Below are positions 1 through 6,050 of a stretch of 8,885 bases of DNA, in pieces (within the stretch, counting starts at the first letter, position 1; each line of letters begins with the position of its first letter). Both the position numbers and the translations under genes were made by a program. The notes under the pieces were generated by a model, which saw only the letters and a list, made by a program, of their open reading frames with translations, was not told where the DNA came from and ran no database searches. This stretch comes from Patescibacteria group bacterium (GTDB taxonomy: Bacteria > Patescibacteriota > Patescibacteriia > Patescibacteriales > VMTK01). The DNA lies in the NCBI GenBank assembly GCA_018896595.1, contig JAHIME010000068.1:1-8885 (forward strand), read 5' to 3'.

Positions 1-97
1 CGGCTATTTTATCGTTAGCAATGCCTTTGGCTAAAAAATCAATAATATGCCCGTTGCCGACGAGAGGCCAGTTGAAAGTAATGTTGCTCTTTATCAT
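1..97 (-). CDS. holB: DNA polymerase III delta-prime subunit-like protein, N-terminal fragment (partial)
   Basis: Only the first 32 codons are present; the gene runs off the left edge. The translation begins MIKSNITFNWPLVG and continues with GHIIDFLAKGIANDKIA. A Trp-Pro-(Leu/Ile)-(Val/Ile)-Gly stretch followed by His-Ile-Ile-x-Phe-Leu and then a short Asn/Lys-rich helix is the usual opening of the clamp-loader ATPase delta-prime (HolB) or the related DnaX, just before the Walker A region. Walker A itself would lie outside the window, so the assignment rests on the N-terminal pattern alone. The start at 97 is supported by a near-consensus promoter whose predicted +1 is the A of this ATG. The gene diverges from the polysaccharide cluster and appears functionally unrelated to it, marking the left boundary of the locus. 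HolB is more likely than DnaX because of the short N-terminus, but this is not certain. Confidence 0.6.
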   Translation of the reverse strand, partial: MIKSNITFNWPLVGNGHIIDFLAKGIANDKIA

Positions 98-103
98 AAT
101 TAA

Positions 104-132
104 ATTATAGCAACTAAAATCCAATAAATCAA
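104..132 (-). promoter_or_regulatory. Sigma70-type promoter of the minus-strand holB-like gene, predicted leaderless
   Basis: Read on the minus strand, a -35 box TTGATT (132-127) is followed by a 17-bp spacer, a perfect -10 box TATAAT (109-104), six bases, and then the ATG at 97. By standard sigma70 geometry the transcription start falls on the A of the ATG, leaving no 5' untranslated region. The hexamers, spacing and offset match those of the divergent promoter at 230-258. Confidence 0.75.
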
Positions 133-138
133 ATATCC

Positions 139-215
139 GCCCCCTCCTCTTGTTTAAGAGGAGGGCTGGGGTGGAATAGCCCCCTCCTCTTGTTTAAGAG
201 GAGGGCTGGGGTGGA
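139..215. repeat. Two tandem direct copies of a 37-bp palindromic, REP-like repeat
   Basis: Positions 139-175 and 179-215 are identical over 37 bp and separated by 3 bp, giving a 40-bp period. Each copy contains a perfect 10-bp stem (142-151 with 156-165; 182-191 with 196-205) closed by a GTTT loop, followed by a G-rich tail reading CTGGGGTGG. A short hairpin with a conserved G-rich tail resembles repetitive extragenic palindromes mobilised by RAYT (Y1/IS200-like) transposases; no such transposase lies in the window. The pair sits between the two divergent promoters without overlapping either -35 box. A terminator role is unlikely because both flanking genes start, rather than end, here. The strand is given as neutral because the stem is symmetric. 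Confidence 0.85.
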
Positions 216-229
216 GTTTGATTAAAACC

Positions 230-258
230 TTGATTTTTCGCAAAAAAATTACTATAAT
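230..258 (+). promoter_or_regulatory. Sigma70-type promoter of the glycosylphosphotransferase gene, predicted leaderless
   Basis: The -35 box TTGATT (230-235), a 17-bp A/T-rich spacer and a perfect -10 box TATAAT (253-258) are followed by six bases and the ATG at 265. The predicted +1 is the first base of the start codon. There is no ribosome-binding sequence between the -10 box and the ATG, and no room for one. Confidence 0.8.
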
Positions 259-264
259 AACCCT

Positions 265-1626
265 ATGAACAACAAAGCCAAAAAAATCGCGCTTCTCGCG
301 GGAGATGTCGCAATCCTTTATCTTTCGCTTTATTTAACTCTCCTGCTTCGCTATTGGGCAAAGCCGACGGAACAGCTTTGGCAAAGCCATTTCTGGCCTT
401 TTACCATAATTTTTATTGCTTGGATTTTGATTTTTTATATTTCTAATCTGTATGATTTAAACCTGGCAGTCAATAATATTAAATTTTTCCGAGCCACCGG
501 CCGCAGTTTAATCATAGCCGGCTTGCTTTCAGCCGCTTTTTTCTATTTAAACCCGCAGATAACGATCGCGCCGAAAAGAAATTTATTGATTTACATCGCG
601 GTTTTCGCCGCGCTTTTTTACCTCTGGCGGCAGTTTTACAACTGGTCGCTTAAAGCGTATTTGCCTAAAAATACAATTGCCATAATCGGCTTAAACGAAC
701 AGGCCAAAGAACTGATTAATGAACTCCAGCGCAAGCCGCATTTGGGTTATAATATCGCTTTTATAGTTGACGGCATATATGAAACCGACAACATCAGCGG
801 AATTCCAATAATAAAAAACTTTGCCAACCTTGATAAATTAATCATAGACAAAAAAGTCGCGGCTCTTGTTATAACTTCCGACCCGCATCAATCGCCTGAA
901 CTGCGGACATCTTTGTTTAAATGCCTGCCTTTAAAAATTAATTATATCGGCCTGCCTGATTTTTACGAAATGATTACAGGCAAGGTGCCGATTAACGCCA
1001 TTACTCAAATGTGGTTTTTGGAAAATTTAAGCGAAGGCAGTAAAACTTTATTTGACGCGGTTAAACGCGGCTATGACATAATTCTGGCTCTGTCTATATT
1101 AATTATTACACTGCTCTTTTGGCCGCTTATCGGCTTGATTATAAAATTAGGAAGCAAGGGTTCGGTTTTTTTTAAGCAAATTCGCTCAAGCAAAAACAAC
1201 AAACCGTTTACGATGATAAAATTCAGAACGATGACCGCGGCCGATAATAATTTCTCGCCCACGGCCGAAAAAGACAAGCGCGTTACCAAATTCGGCGCTT
1301 TTTTGCGCAAAACCAGAATTGACGAAATACCGCAGGCGCTCAATATTCTAAAAGGCGAAATGAGCTTCGTGGGCCCGCGCCCGGAACGGCCGGAGCTGAT
1401 AAAGGAGTTGGAAATCATCATCCCTTTTTATCAAGAAAGAACATTAGTCAAGCCCGGCCTTACCGGCTGGGACCAAATTTCCGGCGAATATCACTCGCCT
1501 TCCCGCGAAGACACTTTAAAAAAACTTCAATACGATCTCTTCTACATAAAGAACAGGTCAATCTATCTTGACCTGTCTATTATCTTAAAAACGATTTATA
1601 CGGTGTTAAGCAGAGGCGGGCGGTAA
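265..1626 (+). CDS. Polyprenyl-phosphate sugar-1-phosphate transferase (WbaP/WcaJ/CpsE type), glycan-initiating enzyme
   Basis: This membrane enzyme transfers a hexose-1-phosphate from a nucleotide sugar to undecaprenyl phosphate, the first step of polysaccharide repeat or O-chain assembly. The 453 residues show the usual long architecture: four N-terminal hydrophobic segments (about 8-29, 44-62, 80-95, 105-122), a Rossmann-like CoA-binding-type domain (about 136-235, beginning NTIAIIGLNEQ), and a C-terminal bacterial sugar transferase domain (about 267-453) that starts with a hydrophobic helix containing P287. Family signatures are present: KFRTM (319-323), the catalytic Asp-Glu pair D353-E354 in RIDEIPQALN, GPRPERP (370-376) and KPGLTGWDQISG (396-407). 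It appears full length. The start at 265 fits the promoter, which places +1 on this ATG. The sugar (glucose, galactose, or a modified one) cannot be told from sequence. A 75-bp gap with its own promoter separates it from the next gene. Confidence 0.93.
   Translation: MNNKAKKIALLAGDVAILYLSLYLTLLLRYWAKPTEQLWQSHFWPFTIIFIAWILIFYISNLYDLNLAVNNIKFFRATGRSLIIAGLLSAAFFYLNPQITIAPKRNLLIYIAVFAALFYLWRQFYNWSLKAYLPKNTIAIIGLNEQAKELINELQRKPHLGYNIAFIVDGIYETDNISGIPIIKNFANLDKLIIDKKVAALVITSDPHQSPELRTSLFKCLPLKINYIGLPDFYEMITGKVPINAITQMWFLENLSEGSKTLFDAVKRGYDIILALSILIITLLFWPLIGLIIKLGSKGSVFFKQIRSSKNNKPFTMIKFRTMTAADNNFSPTAEKDKRVTKFGAFLRKTRIDEIPQALNILKGEMSFVGPRPERPELIKELEIIIPFYQERTLVKPGLTGWDQISGEYHSPSREDTLKKLQYDLFYIKNRSIYLDLSIILKTIYTVLSRGGR
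1553..1576. repeat. Perfect 9-bp inverted repeat with 6-nt loop inside the 3' end of the transferase gene
   Basis: ACAGGTCAA (1553-1561) and its exact reverse complement TTGACCTGT (1568-1576) flank the loop TCTATC. The palindrome lies in coding sequence for the C-terminal helix of the glycosylphosphotransferase, about 125 bp before the small regulator gene. It could be a protein-binding palindrome or an mRNA hairpin, or it could be chance. No T-run follows, so it is not a canonical intrinsic terminator. Confidence 0.5.
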
Positions 1627-1645
1627 TTAAATAATAGGCCGCCAG

Positions 1646-1690
1646 ACTTTTGGACTCTTGCCACTCTTGACACCTTTTGACACTTCTTTT
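1646..1690 (+). repeat. Short iterated repeats of about 9 bp in the regulator-gene promoter
   Basis: Five degenerate units starting at 1646, 1654, 1663, 1672 and 1682 follow the pattern AC(T/C)(C/T)TTG(A/C)C, at spacings of 8, 9, 9 and 10 bp. The third and fourth units create TTGACA hexamers at 1667-1672 and 1677-1682. The array covers the -35 region of the small helix-turn-helix gene and could be an operator array, for example for its own product. That role is inference; the iteration itself is visible. Confidence 0.55.
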
Positions 1691-1695
1691 ATACT
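1667..1695 (+). promoter_or_regulatory. Sigma70-type promoter of the small HTH gene, predicted leaderless
   Basis: A perfect -35 box TTGACA (1667-1672), a 17-bp spacer and the -10 box TATACT (1690-1695) are followed by six bases and the ATG at 1702. This places +1 on the start codon. A second TTGACA at 1677-1682 is too close to this -10 box to pair with it. Confidence 0.78.
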
Positions 1696-1701
1696 TAAAA
1701 T

Positions 1702-1950
1702 ATGCATCAAGAAATAAAGCCAAACGCGGTATATACAACAAATGAAACTCAAAAACTGTTAAAAATAAGCAACAGCACTATTAAACGTATGCTTAAAGGT
1801 GGTTTAATTAACGCCAATAAAGTAGGCGGCCAATATCGCATTTTAGGCAAAGAAATTCTACGCTTGGTTTCTCCTGAAGTTGAAAAAAAAGCCATAAAAT
1901 CATATTTAAATATAAAGAAAAAAGTAATAAACACTATAAATAAATGGTAA
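1702..1950 (+). CDS. Small excisionase/MerR-like helix-turn-helix DNA-binding protein
   Basis: This 82-residue protein has one recognisable domain of about 50 residues. The helix-turn-helix (about 11-33) contains YTTNETQKLLKISNSTIKRM, where a 'switch on/choose the shelf' helix pair precedes the recognition helix. A short wing follows (GGLINANKVGGQYRI, about 33-47) and then a third helix (GKEILRLV). This layout is that of the excisionase/HTH_17 family of winged MerR-like domains. The C-terminal tail (about 60-82) is Lys-rich and may add non-specific DNA contacts. There is no effector or enzymatic domain. It has its own strong promoter overlapped by short iterated repeats and lies between the initiating transferase and gmd, so a role as a local transcription regulator is plausible. 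It could instead be a remnant of a mobile element, but no integrase or attachment site is visible. Its target is unknown. Confidence 0.8.
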   Translation: MHQEIKPNAVYTTNETQKLLKISNSTIKRMLKGGLINANKVGGQYRILGKEILRLVSPEVEKKAIKSYLNIKKKVINTINKW

Positions 1951-1979
1951 AAGCGTTAATTTTAGAACATTTTTTATTT

Positions 1980-1987
1980 TATATTAT
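1980..1987 (+). promoter_or_regulatory. Possible -10 element of a gmd promoter (weak -35)
   Basis: TATTAT at 1982-1987 ends exactly 7 nt before the A of the gmd ATG at 1994, repeating the offset seen at three other starts. An overlapping TATATT lies at 1980-1985. The -35 region is poor: TTAATT at 1956-1961 is the best candidate, paired with the 1980 box at an 18-bp spacer. The element is supported mainly by position, and gmd might instead be co-transcribed with the regulator gene 43 bp upstream. Confidence 0.4.
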
Positions 1988-1999
1988 GCCCTTATGCCC
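1984..1999 (+). repeat. Tandem 8-bp duplication containing two ATGs at the gmd start
   Basis: TTATGCCC occurs twice back to back (1984-1991 and 1992-1999). Each copy holds an ATG, at 1986 and 1994. Only the second is in frame with gmd; the first opens a 7-codon reading frame ending at TAA 2007-2009. If transcription starts at or after 1992, as the -10 position suggests, the decoy ATG is not in the mRNA. Confidence 0.7.
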
Positions 2000-3076
2000 A
2001 AAGCTTTAATTACCGGTATTACCGGACAGGACGGCTCATATTTAGCTGAGTTATTGCTGGAAAAAGGCTATGAAGTGCATGGAATTATCAGGCGCGCCAG
2101 CAGTTTTAATACCGGCCGCATTGATCACCTCTACCAAGCTCCTTGCGAAAATGAAAGAAAATTTATTTTGCATTATGGCGACCTGACCGATGCGACCAAC
2201 ATTATCAAGCTAATTAAAAAAATACAACCGGATGAAATATACAACTTAGGCGCCCAAAGCCATGTCAAGGTATCTTTTGAAACGCCGGAATATACCGCGA
2301 ATTCAGACGCGCTTGGAACGCTTCGCATTCTTGAAGCAATAAGACTGCTAAATATGGGAGATAAAACAAAATTTTATCAAGCTTCAACCTCTGAAATGTT
2401 TGGAGCTGCTCCCCCGCCGCAAGATGAAAACACTAAATTTTACCCAAGAAGCCCTTACGGCGTTGCCAAACTTTATTCCCACTGGATAACAATAAATTAT
2501 CGCGAGGCATATAATATATTTGCTGTTAGCGGAATACTTTTTAACCATGAATCTCCGAGGCGAGGAGAAACTTTTGTGACTAAAAAAATAACAAGAGCCG
2601 CCGCAAGAATAAAATTAGGATTGCAGAAAAAATTATTTCTGGGCAATCTTGACTCAAAACGAGACTGGGGCCATGCGAAGGATTATGTTGTGGCAATGTA
2701 TCTTATGCTTCAACAAGAAAAGCCCGATGATTATGTTATTGCCACCGGCAAGCAATATTCCGTCCGCGAATTTTGTGAATTTGCCTTTAAAGAATTGGGT
2801 ATTGAAATAATTTGGCAAGGAGAAGGAATCTCTGAAAAAGGAATTAACAAAAAAACCAACGAAGCAATAATTGAAATTCATCCTGATTATTTTAGGCCGA
2901 CTGAGGTAGATTCTCTCCTTGGCAGCCCCAAAAAAGCTAAAGGAAAATTGGGATGGGAGGCAAAAATTTCTTTTGAGGATTTAGTTAAAGAAATGATTCA
3001 ATGCGATTTGGAAGAAGCTAAAAAAGAATTGCACCTAAAAAATGGCGGTTTTAAAATAAACAATAAGCATGAATAA
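1994..3076 (+). CDS. gmd: GDP-mannose 4,6-dehydratase
   Basis: This soluble short-chain dehydrogenase/reductase-type enzyme converts GDP-D-mannose to GDP-4-keto-6-deoxy-D-mannose, the precursor of GDP-L-fucose, GDP-D-rhamnose and GDP-perosamine. The 360 residues match the family length. Visible motifs are the nucleotide-binding GITGQDG (8-14), the GIIRRASSFNT segment (30-40) typical of the NADP-binding loop of Gmd, catalytic T132 and E134 in STSEMFG, the YxxxK pair Y155/K159 in SPYGVAKLYSHW, NHESPRRGETFVTKKI, and the C-terminal HPDYFRPTEVDSLLGSP and KGKLGW signature. The ATG at 1994 places the Rossmann motif at the expected distance from the N-terminus; an out-of-frame ATG at 1986 is rejected. 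No GDP-fucose synthase, Rmd or Per lies in the window, so the final sugar is undetermined. The exporter genes follow after 9 bp, suggesting co-transcription. Confidence 0.96.
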   Translation: MPKALITGITGQDGSYLAELLLEKGYEVHGIIRRASSFNTGRIDHLYQAPCENERKFILHYGDLTDATNIIKLIKKIQPDEIYNLGAQSHVKVSFETPEYTANSDALGTLRILEAIRLLNMGDKTKFYQASTSEMFGAAPPPQDENTKFYPRSPYGVAKLYSHWITINYREAYNIFAVSGILFNHESPRRGETFVTKKITRAAARIKLGLQKKLFLGNLDSKRDWGHAKDYVVAMYLMLQQEKPDDYVIATGKQYSVREFCEFAFKELGIEIIWQGEGISEKGINKKTNEAIIEIHPDYFRPTEVDSLLGSPKKAKGKLGWEAKISFEDLVKEMIQCDLEEAKKELHLKNGGFKINNKHE

Positions 3077-3085
3077 AAAATACTT

Positions 3086-3913
3086 ATGAATGGTACAAAA
3101 ACAACCATCATCAAACCTAAGAAAACATTCAGCTGGAATGATTTAAAAGAAATTTGGCAGTATAAAGAATTGCTCTATTTTTTTACTTGGCGCGATTTAA
3201 AAGTAAGGTACAAACAAACTGTTATAGGCATTCTCTGGGCGATATTTCAGCCGTTTATGACAATGGTAGTTTTCAGCATATTTTTCGGCAAATTCGCCCA
3301 AATGCCGTCTGACGGAATCCCCTATCCTATTTTCGTATATACAGGCCTGCTGTTGTGGCAATTTTTCTCTTCAGCATTGTCCGAAACCAGCAACTGTTTA
3401 ATCAGCAATCAAGCAATTATAACTAAGGTATATTTCCCGCGCTTAATCCTGCCAATATCTTCAGTAGCGACCAAATTAGTTGACTTTGCGATTGCTTCTG
3501 TTATTTTAGTCGGCTTAATGGCTTATTATAATTACTTGCCTAATTTAGCCGGACTTTTGATAATACCTCTGCTCCTGCTGATAACATTTATGGCATCAGT
3601 CGGCTTGGGCCTGTTTTTAGCGTCCATTAATGTCAAATACCGCGATGTGCGCTATGCCCTGCCGTTTTTTATACAAATGCTATTGTTTGTAACTCCTGTA
3701 ATTTACCCTGCCAGCATTGCCGGAAAATACTCATGGATCTTGGCGATGAACCCCATGACCGGCGTAATCAAAGCCGCCCGTTCAGCCATTTTAGGAGGAG
3801 CGCCTATAAATTGGGAGCTTCTGGCTATTTCCGGAGTTACTTGTTTTGTCTTATTGGTATTCGGAATAATTTATTTTAAAAAAACCGAAAGATATTTCGC
3901 GGATATAGTTTAA
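3086..3913 (+). CDS. wzm: Polysaccharide ABC exporter, permease subunit (Wzm type)
   Basis: This is the inner-membrane subunit that, with the adjacent ATPase, exports undecaprenyl-linked polysaccharide. The 275 residues are typical of the ABC-2 family. An N-terminal cytoplasmic interface helix is followed by the signature WRDLKVRYKQTVIGILWAIF (35-54). About six hydrophobic segments follow (46-68, 80-98, 121-147, 154-180, 190-212, 245-264). The family segments NVKYRDVRYALPFF (182-195), FVTPVIYP (201-208) and NPMTGVIKAAR (222-232) are present, and the C-terminus is FKKTERYFADIV. Permeases of this sort serve O-antigen, capsule or teichoic-acid export. Pairing with a Wzt bearing a C-terminal extension argues for the O-antigen-like system. 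It starts 9 bp after gmd and ends 4 bp before the ATPase gene, so the three are probably one transcript. No ribosome-binding site precedes the ATG. Confidence 0.95.
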   Translation: MNGTKTTIIKPKKTFSWNDLKEIWQYKELLYFFTWRDLKVRYKQTVIGILWAIFQPFMTMVVFSIFFGKFAQMPSDGIPYPIFVYTGLLLWQFFSSALSETSNCLISNQAIITKVYFPRLILPISSVATKLVDFAIASVILVGLMAYYNYLPNLAGLLIIPLLLLITFMASVGLGLFLASINVKYRDVRYALPFFIQMLLFVTPVIYPASIAGKYSWILAMNPMTGVIKAARSAILGGAPINWELLAISGVTCFVLLVFGIIYFKKTERYFADIV

Positions 3914-3917
3914 CTTT

Positions 3918-5219
3918 ATGAATCCAATTATTGAAGTAAAAAATATTTCAAAAAAATACAACATAACCCACCAGCAAGGCGGGTATGTCGCTTTGCGCGA
4001 CGTTTTAACCAATATCGCCAAAAGTCCGTTCGCCTTTCTTAAGCACAAAGCCAAGCAGGCGGTTGGAAAAGCCGGCAAGGAAGAATTTTGGGCTTTAAAG
4101 GATATTAATTTTACTGTTGAAAAAGGCGAGGCAGTCGGCATTATCGGAGCCAACGGCGCCGGCAAATCCACGCTTTTAAAAATATTGACCGGCATTACTC
4201 CTCCCACAACAGGCGAAATCAGAATGCAAGGCAGTGTCGCTTCCCTATTGGAAGTCGGCACAGGATTCCACCCCGAGCTTACGGGGCGAGAAAATATTTT
4301 TCTAAATGGCGCCATTTTAGGCATGGCAAAAAAGGAAATTAACGATAAGTTTAATGATATAGTAAAATTTTCCGGCGTTGAAAAATTCATTGATACTCCT
4401 GTTAAACGGTATTCATCAGGAATGTATGTCCGGCTCGCTTTTTCGGTTGCCGCGCATATGGAGCCGGATATTTTATTAGTTGACGAGGTTTTAGCTGTTG
4501 GCGATGCAGAGTTTCAGAAGAAGTGTTTGGGGAAGATGGATGAGGTAACGAAACAGGCCGGTCGGACTATTTTGTTTGTGAGCCATAATATGGGGGCTAT
4601 TCAGAAACTTTGTAAAAAATGTATTTTATTAGACAAGGGTAAAATAATTAGCGCAGGACAAACGCAAAATGTTATTAATGATTACTTACACTCAGAAACA
4701 GGTCCAACTGCGGCAAAAGAATGGCCAAGCATAACTAAAGCGCCCGGTAACGATATTGTTCGTTTATGCGCAGTGAGAGTTAAACAAGAAGGTCGTATTA
4801 TAGATGCCGCGAATATCCGATTACCAGTAGGAATTGAAATGGAATACGAAGTACTTAAGCCGGGGCATGTGCTGATTCCCAATTATCACTTTTATAACGA
4901 AGAAGGCGTATACGCTTTTGTAGTAGGTGATTGTGATCCTCTGTGGCAAAAAAAACCTCGTCAAAAAGGGAGATATACAAGCACGGCATGGATTCCTGGA
5001 AATTTACTTTCAGAAGGAATATTAATTGTAGGAGCAGCCATCAGCACCATGAATCCTGTAATTGTTCATTTCTATGAACGAGATGCTGTTGCCTTTAATG
5101 TAATAGACAGTTTTGACGGCGACTCGGCTCGCGGGGATTATGCCGGATCAATACCGGGAGTTGTAAGGCCGCTCTTACATTGGACGACCCAGTTTAGCGA
5201 TAGTGGCATCAAAGTTTAA
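3918..5219 (+). CDS. wzt: Polysaccharide ABC exporter, ATPase subunit with C-terminal glycan-binding domain (Wzt type)
   Basis: This 433-residue ATPase energises export through the adjacent permease. The nucleotide-binding domain (about 1-255) shows the extended N-terminal insertion seen in Wzt/TagH proteins (residues ~19-58), Walker A GANGAGKST (77-85), a Q-loop-region LLEVGTGFHPELTGRENIF (110-128), the signature YSSGM (165-169), Walker B ILLVDE (185-190, catalytic E190) and the switch His in VSHN (H223). Residues ~261-433 form a separate beta-rich domain ending in DYAGSIPGVVRPLLHW, as in the Wzt C-terminal domains that bind the modified non-reducing end of the O-chain. This implies chain-terminus recognition and perhaps a capped glycan; that is family knowledge, and the ligand is unknown. 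Around 4500-4560 codons turn to AAG/GAG/GGG, unlike the AAA/GAA-rich neighbours, consistent with past recombination near the domain junction. Confidence 0.95.
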   Translation: MNPIIEVKNISKKYNITHQQGGYVALRDVLTNIAKSPFAFLKHKAKQAVGKAGKEEFWALKDINFTVEKGEAVGIIGANGAGKSTLLKILTGITPPTTGEIRMQGSVASLLEVGTGFHPELTGRENIFLNGAILGMAKKEINDKFNDIVKFSGVEKFIDTPVKRYSSGMYVRLAFSVAAHMEPDILLVDEVLAVGDAEFQKKCLGKMDEVTKQAGRTILFVSHNMGAIQKLCKKCILLDKGKIISAGQTQNVINDYLHSETGPTAAKEWPSITKAPGNDIVRLCAVRVKQEGRIIDAANIRLPVGIEMEYEVLKPGHVLIPNYHFYNEEGVYAFVVGDCDPLWQKKPRQKGRYTSTAWIPGNLLSEGILIVGAAISTMNPVIVHFYERDAVAFNVIDSFDGDSARGDYAGSIPGVVRPLLHWTTQFSDSGIKV

Positions 5220-5232
5220 ACAAAATTATACT
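5203..5232 (+). promoter_or_regulatory. Possible internal promoter ahead of the CDP-sugar cassette
   Basis: A -10-like TATACT (5227-5232) lies between wzt and rfbF, with a GTGGCA (5203-5208, four of six matches to the -35 consensus) at an 18-bp spacer inside the end of wzt. The predicted +1 near 5239 would leave a leader of about 8 nt before the ATG at 5247. The -35 match is modest, so this is tentative. Confidence 0.33.
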
Positions 5233-5246
5233 CTAAACAAAAAAAT

Positions 5247-6020
5247 ATGAAAATAGTTATACTCTGCGGCGGGCTGGGAACTCGCCTTAAAGAAGAAACA
5301 GAATTTCGACCAAAACCAATGGTGCATATCGGCAATAGGCCGATCTTATGGCATATTATGAAAATCTATGCCCATTACGGTTTTAAGGATTTCGTATTAG
5401 CATTGGGTTATAAAGGCGACATGATCAAAGAATACTTCCAGAATTATGAGTTGATGAATAATGATGTGACTATCGAGCTGGGAAAGCCGGAAAATCGCAT
5501 CATCCACCAAAATCACGGAGAAGTCGGTTGGCGGGTTACGTTAGCTAATACCGGCCAGCACGCGCTTAAGGGCGCGCGATTGAAACAGGCAGAACGGTAT
5601 ATTAATGGAGATGAATTTATGATGACCTATGGCGATGGAGTAGGAAACATTAATATTCCCGCGCTTTTAGAATTCCATCGCAACCATGGGAAGATAGCAA
5701 CGATAACAGGGACTATTCCAACATCACGATTCGGAGAATTATCAATACAAGAAAATAATACCGCAAGCTTTATTGAGAAGCCCAGATCCGGCTCTCTTGT
5801 AAATGGCGGATTCTTTGTATTTAATAAAGCGATCTTTAATTATCTTACCGATGACGATAACTGCGATTTAGAATACGGAATACTAGAGAAGCTTTCGCAA
5901 GAAGGACAAATAAAAGTCTACAGACACGATGGCTTCTGGGCGTGCATGGATACCTTCCGAGATATGGAGCATTTGAATAAATTGTGGGACGAAAAAAAAG
6001 CGGAATGGAAAATCTGGTAA
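5247..6020 (+). CDS. rfbF: Glucose-1-phosphate cytidylyltransferase
   Basis: The enzyme makes CDP-glucose from glucose 1-phosphate and CTP with Mg2+, the entry step to CDP-linked deoxy sugars. At 257 residues it is full length. The nucleotide-binding loop CGGLGTRL (7-14) is followed by RPKPMVHIG (21-29), the family-specific GEVGWRVTLANTG (91-103) that distinguishes it from glucose-1-phosphate thymidylyl- and uridylyltransferases, the metal-binding YGDGVG (128-133, D130), FIEKP (175-179), NGGFFVF (186-192) and FWACMDTFRD (230-239) with D235. It starts 27 bp after wzt with no ribosome-binding site. Part of the gene (about 5510-5600) is strikingly GC-rich compared with the AT-rich cassette genes that follow. 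Its pairing with the next gene fixes the CDP-glucose pathway. Confidence 0.97.
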   Translation: MKIVILCGGLGTRLKEETEFRPKPMVHIGNRPILWHIMKIYAHYGFKDFVLALGYKGDMIKEYFQNYELMNNDVTIELGKPENRIIHQNHGEVGWRVTLANTGQHALKGARLKQAERYINGDEFMMTYGDGVGNINIPALLEFHRNHGKIATITGTIPTSRFGELSIQENNTASFIEKPRSGSLVNGGFFVFNKAIFNYLTDDDNCDLEYGILEKLSQEGQIKVYRHDGFWACMDTFRDMEHLNKLWDEKKAEWKIW

Positions 6021-6050
6021 ATGCATTAAGGGATAATTAATTAAATTTTT

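Noticed and set aside
142..165. Hairpin considered as a Rho-independent terminator
   Set aside because: It sits between two divergent gene starts, and a G-rich tail rather than a T-run follows the stem.
139..215. Tandem repeat considered as a small CRISPR array
   Set aside because: There are only two copies and the interval between them is 3 bp, so there is no spacer, and no cas gene is present.
1702..1950. HTH gene taken as evidence of a prophage or integrative element
   Set aside because: The domain is excisionase-like, but there is no integrase, recombinase, attachment-site duplication or phage gene nearby. A regulator role is the simpler reading.
3904..3909. TATAGT ahead of wzt as a promoter
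   Set aside because: It lies inside the end of wzm, no -35 box is present at a suitable distance, and the wzm-wzt gap of 4 bp points to co-transcription.
3851..4390. 180-codon open frame on the minus strand
   Set aside because: It lies antisense to the end of wzm and the conserved ATPase domain of wzt, has no promoter, and resembles no protein I recognise. It is a frame shadow.
6032..6037. GATAAT ahead of rfbG as a -10 box
   Set aside because: There is no acceptable -35 partner and the surrounding sequence is uniformly A/T-rich, so such hexamers are expected by chance.
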